From the NCBI GenBank assembly GCA_017479035.1, contig JAFVCR010000107.1, forward strand, positions 1 to 8,204: a stretch of DNA of 8,204 bases. The letters run 5' to 3'. The position numbers and the translations under genes are program-made. This DNA is from Kiritimatiellia bacterium. GTDB lineage: Bacteria; Verrucomicrobiota; Kiritimatiellia; RFP12; UBA1067. Shown piece after piece: positions 6,701 through 8,204 of this stretch. Under the pieces are notes generated by a model that saw nothing but the letters and a program-made list of their open reading frames with translations, was not told the origin of the DNA and ran no database searches. Within the stretch, counting starts at the first letter, position 1. Each line of letters starts with the position of its first letter.

Positions 6701-6727
6701 AACGGCGGAAGCATCGCTTCCGCCGTT
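6701..6727. terminator. Perfect 12-bp hairpin, probable bidirectional terminator
   Basis: AACGGCGGAAGC (6701-6712) and GCTTCCGCCGTT (6716-6727) are exact reverse complements around ATC. The plus strand continues TTTGTACTACT, a modest T-rich tail. It lies between the convergent RRM and SUMF1-fold genes and could end both. It could also be a dispersed palindromic repeat like the one at 113-131. Confidence 0.6.
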
Positions 6728-6784
6728 TGTACTACTAAACATCTAAAATCCTCTTTATACCCTATACGCCACCTCCCCTCTTTA

Positions 6785-6821
6785 TAGTTTGCAGTTTGCA
6801 GTGTGCTGTGTGCAGTTGCAG
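6785..6821. repeat. Heptad repeat array adjoining the SUMF1-fold gene stop
   Basis: The array reads TAGTTTGCAGTTTGCAGTGT and then further TGTGCAG-like units. The first 22 bases (6785-6806) are identical to the left end of the composite element at 43-64. It is a single arm with no inverted partner in the window. Only one base separates it from the stop codon of the minus-strand gene (6823-6825), so it would form the start of that gene's 3' untranslated region. Confidence 0.8.
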
Positions 6822-6822
6822 T

Positions 6823-7974
6823 TCACTCCGGGATGTATGCAATGCGGAAACCTGTGGATACATATTCAGAGGACAAAGGTCCTCCACTAGGCCGATAGGA
6901 ATACGACCAATTCTTGGGATGGGATGTGTATTTATTGTTTCTTCCATTGCCGCGATATGCTACCTTGGTAGCATCGCCGCTTGAGATAGGTTTGAATATA
7001 TCCGTCTGCAATTTTGCCAGATCTTCCGTATTATACATATCCCGCATCCACTCCCATACATTGCCGCCAAAATCGTAAAGACCCCAGGCATTGGGGAGTT
7101 TCCCGCCAACCACTTGGTAGGCATCAGAGTTGTCTCCAGTCCAACAATAGTCAAGTACCGCTTCCGTCGATGTCTCACCAGAAATGTATGTATCCGTATT
7201 GTCTGCACGCGCGGCAACTTCCCACATGGATTCGGTGGGCAAATCGAATCCTTTGCGGCCGGTTTTTGTGTTGAGCGTATTCAAAACCCCTGCGCCAGGT
7301 GCTGCTGAAACACCAGCCGAACCACGTATGGTGTTCCATGAAACCGAACCTTTTGCAACTGCCGATTCCGTTGTAACGCTCTCGCCGTTCAAACGCATGA
7401 ATTGAGACTCCGTCGTCTCGAAAATCGCCATGTAGTATGCTTTGGAGAAGGTGACGTTGTGGATGCTGTTCGTCTGCCCCTGAGTGAGGCTGTTGTCGGA
7501 AACGCCAAGTTGATATGTCCCGGGTTCGATTTTGCGGAAGACGAGTTTCTTCGTCTTGTAATCATCGGTATTATAGCGAGTGTTGGATGCTTCCTGCGTG
7601 GACATGCCATCGAACGTGACCTGCCACGTTTCAAGATCGACTATCATGTAGTCGTCCTGTCCGCCTCTGTAGACGTAAGGTGTCATCGTGCAATTTTCAT
7701 AGCGCACGTTGAACGGCGGCTGCCATCTTGCAACCCACGTGGAACCCTGCGAGATTTTGAGGTCGTTCGTGATTACGCCGATTTCCGTGCCAGCCGAATT
7801 CTGCGCTTTGAACACCACATAATACGTATTCTCCTCCGCGATGCCTGTCGACGTATATGTAATATCGACGGTATTCGTCCACGGATATTGTTGCTGGACG
7901 CTTGTTATCTCCACTACTGGAGCCGCGCCCGCTCCCATTGCCGCCAATGCGGCAACCATCAGTATCTTCTTAAT
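6823..7974 (-). CDS. Exported SUMF1/formylglycine-generating-enzyme-fold protein lacking catalytic cysteines
   Basis: This 383-residue protein has a signal peptide (residues 1 to about 18, MKKILMVAALAAMGAGA when ATT is read as Met). A beta-rich segment (about 20-135, VVEITSVQQQYPWTNTVDIT...) follows; I associate it with surface proteins of Kiritimatiellota-like bacteria, from memory. A SUMF1/FGE-sulfatase domain covers about 140-381: KIEPGTYQLGVSD, KAYYMAIFETTESQFMRL, FDLPTESMWEVAARA, WGLYDFGGNVWEWMRD and the ending STGFRIAYIPE. Genuine formylglycine-generating enzymes use a C-terminal Cys pair; here that stretch (RGNGRNNKYTSHPKNWSYSYRP) has none, and no sulfatase gene is nearby. It is more likely a binding or structural member of the fold, or an enzyme of another type. 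The start is ATT 7974 by ribosome-site spacing; ATG 7959 is the alternative. Sampled stretches of this gene are clearly less GC-rich than rpoD. Confidence 0.85.
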   Translation of the reverse strand: MKKILMVAALAAMGAGAAPVVEITSVQQQYPWTNTVDITYTSTGIAEENTYYVVFKAQNSAGTEIGVITNDLKISQGSTWVARWQPPFNVRYENCTMTPYVYRGGQDDYMIVDLETWQVTFDGMSTQEASNTRYNTDDYKTKKLVFRKIEPGTYQLGVSDNSLTQGQTNSIHNVTFSKAYYMAIFETTESQFMRLNGESVTTESAVAKGSVSWNTIRGSAGVSAAPGAGVLNTLNTKTGRKGFDLPTESMWEVAARADNTDTYISGETSTEAVLDYCWTGDNSDAYQVVGGKLPNAWGLYDFGGNVWEWMRDMYNTEDLAKLQTDIFKPISSGDATKVAYRGNGRNNKYTSHPKNWSYSYRPSGGPLSSEYVSTGFRIAYIPE

Positions 7975-7982
7975 TTTCGCAT

Positions 7983-7988
7983 CTCCTT
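7983..7988 (-). promoter_or_regulatory. AAGGAG ribosome binding site that points to an ATT start
   Basis: A perfect AAGGAG on the minus strand is followed by eight bases and then ATT-AAG-AAG-ATA-CTG, which would give Met-Lys-Lys-Ile-Leu. An ATG immediately after AAGGAG (7982-7980) is out of frame and ends after seven codons. The next in-frame ATG (7959) is 23 nt away and lacks a good ribosome site. Confidence 0.7.
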
Positions 7989-7991
7989 GTT

Positions 7992-8023
7992 GAGATGCAC
8001 CGCAGATAAAAACGGCGCATCCC
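7992..8023 (-). promoter_or_regulatory. RNA hairpin in the 5' leader, three bases before the ribosome site
   Basis: On the minus strand GGGATGCGCCG (8023-8013) pairs with CGGTGCATCTC (8002-7992) over 11 bp, including two G-U pairs, around the loop TTTTTATCTG. It ends three bases before AAGGAG, close enough to affect ribosome loading. It matches no riboswitch or thermometer class I recognise. Confidence 0.5.
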
Positions 8024-8101
8024 GTTGTGTCTATTGGAGGCACTTGCAAGCCCGAATTAAAACACGACAAGAATGCGCCAAAGCGTGTATATGGTTTACC
8101 C

Positions 8102-8107
8102 ATTATA
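8102..8107 (-). promoter_or_regulatory. Candidate -10 element for the SUMF1-fold gene
   Basis: A perfect TATAAT on the minus strand lies about 128 nt before the ATT start, with no convincing -35 at 17 nt (GAAGTA). Transcription from near 8095 would give a leader of about 120 nt that contains the hairpin at 7992-8023. Confidence 0.5.
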
Positions 8108-8110
8108 CAC

Positions 8111-8138
8111 TTGACGCGTTCCCATACTTCGCTTTAAT
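8111..8138 (+). promoter_or_regulatory. Possible rightward promoter at the window edge
   Basis: TTGACG (8111-8116), a 16-bp spacer and TTTAAT (8133-8138) each match the consensus at five of six positions. It would fire rightward, away from the SUMF1-fold gene, into sequence beyond the window. No gene is visible in the remaining bases. Confidence 0.3.
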
Positions 8139-8173
8139 TCTGAAAATTGCAAGTTTTCCAATAAGCCAAATAT

Positions 8174-8188
8174 GTGAACTACGTTCAC
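8174..8188. promoter_or_regulatory. Small palindrome GTGAAC-TAC-GTTCAC
   Basis: This is a perfect 6-bp inverted repeat with a 3-base centre. It lies about 30 bp after the predicted start of the rightward promoter, where a repressor operator or a leader hairpin could sit. The regulator is unknown. Confidence 0.3.
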
Positions 8189-8204
8189 CCGTTCCACCCG
8201 CACA

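Noticed and set aside
7959..7982. Seven-codon leader peptide from the out-of-frame ATG (7982-7980)
   Set aside because: Its ATG directly follows AAGGAG with no spacing, so ribosomes are unlikely to start there, although its stop does overlap the later in-frame ATG.
8173..8189. CRP-type site (TGTGA...TCAC)
   Set aside because: The half-sites are seven bases apart rather than six and the last base does not match; it is better described as a 6-3-6 palindrome.

Overview
The window looks like chromosomal DNA from a GC-rich member of the PVC group (Planctomycetes-Verrucomicrobia-Chlamydiae), most likely an uncultured Kiritimatiellota or Verrucomicrobiota relative. That placement is an inference. 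It rests on the mix of an exported family 2 glycoside hydrolase, an exported SUMF1-fold protein with a 'YPWTNTVDITYT' N-terminal segment of a kind I associate with these phyla, an RRM protein beside a long RpoD, and intergenic heptanucleotide and palindromic repeats. No ribosomal RNA or other marker confirms it.

Layout. Positions 1-342 hold no convincing gene. They carry a 178-bp composite repeat bounded by 24-bp perfect inverted ends built from 7-nt units, then a run of small inverted repeats. Positions 343-3615 (minus) encode a secreted GH2 family enzyme with a C-terminal copper-amine-oxidase-N-like domain. The intergenic space 3616-3789 holds divergent promoters: an extended -10 almost touching the GH2 start codon (a probable leaderless mRNA), and a perfect TTGACA-17-TATAAT promoter for the next gene. 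Positions 3790-5982 (plus) encode the primary sigma factor RpoD, followed 40 nt later by a small protein (6023-6652) that combines an N-terminal hydrophobic segment, an Arg/Asn-rich linker and one RRM RNA-binding domain. Two hairpins (6661-6727) end this operon. Positions 6823-7974 (minus) encode an exported SUMF1/formylglycine-generating-enzyme-fold protein without the catalytic cysteine pair. It seems to start at an ATT codon behind a perfect AAGGAG. Another heptad array sits directly against its stop codon. The right edge has a promoter for that gene, a possible opposite-facing promoter and a small palindrome.

How the genes relate. The central rpoD-RRM pair is a housekeeping transcription unit that places a transcription factor and a possible membrane-tethered RNA-binding protein under one very strong promoter. 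The two flanking minus-strand genes encode exported proteins, one for glycan breakdown and one of unknown binding or structural role. They share no operon with the core pair. The most unusual points are the membrane-anchored RRM protein, the GH2 acid/base position occupied by Asn, the ATT start with its adjacent RNA hairpin, and the heptad-repeat elements found downstream of both minus-strand genes.
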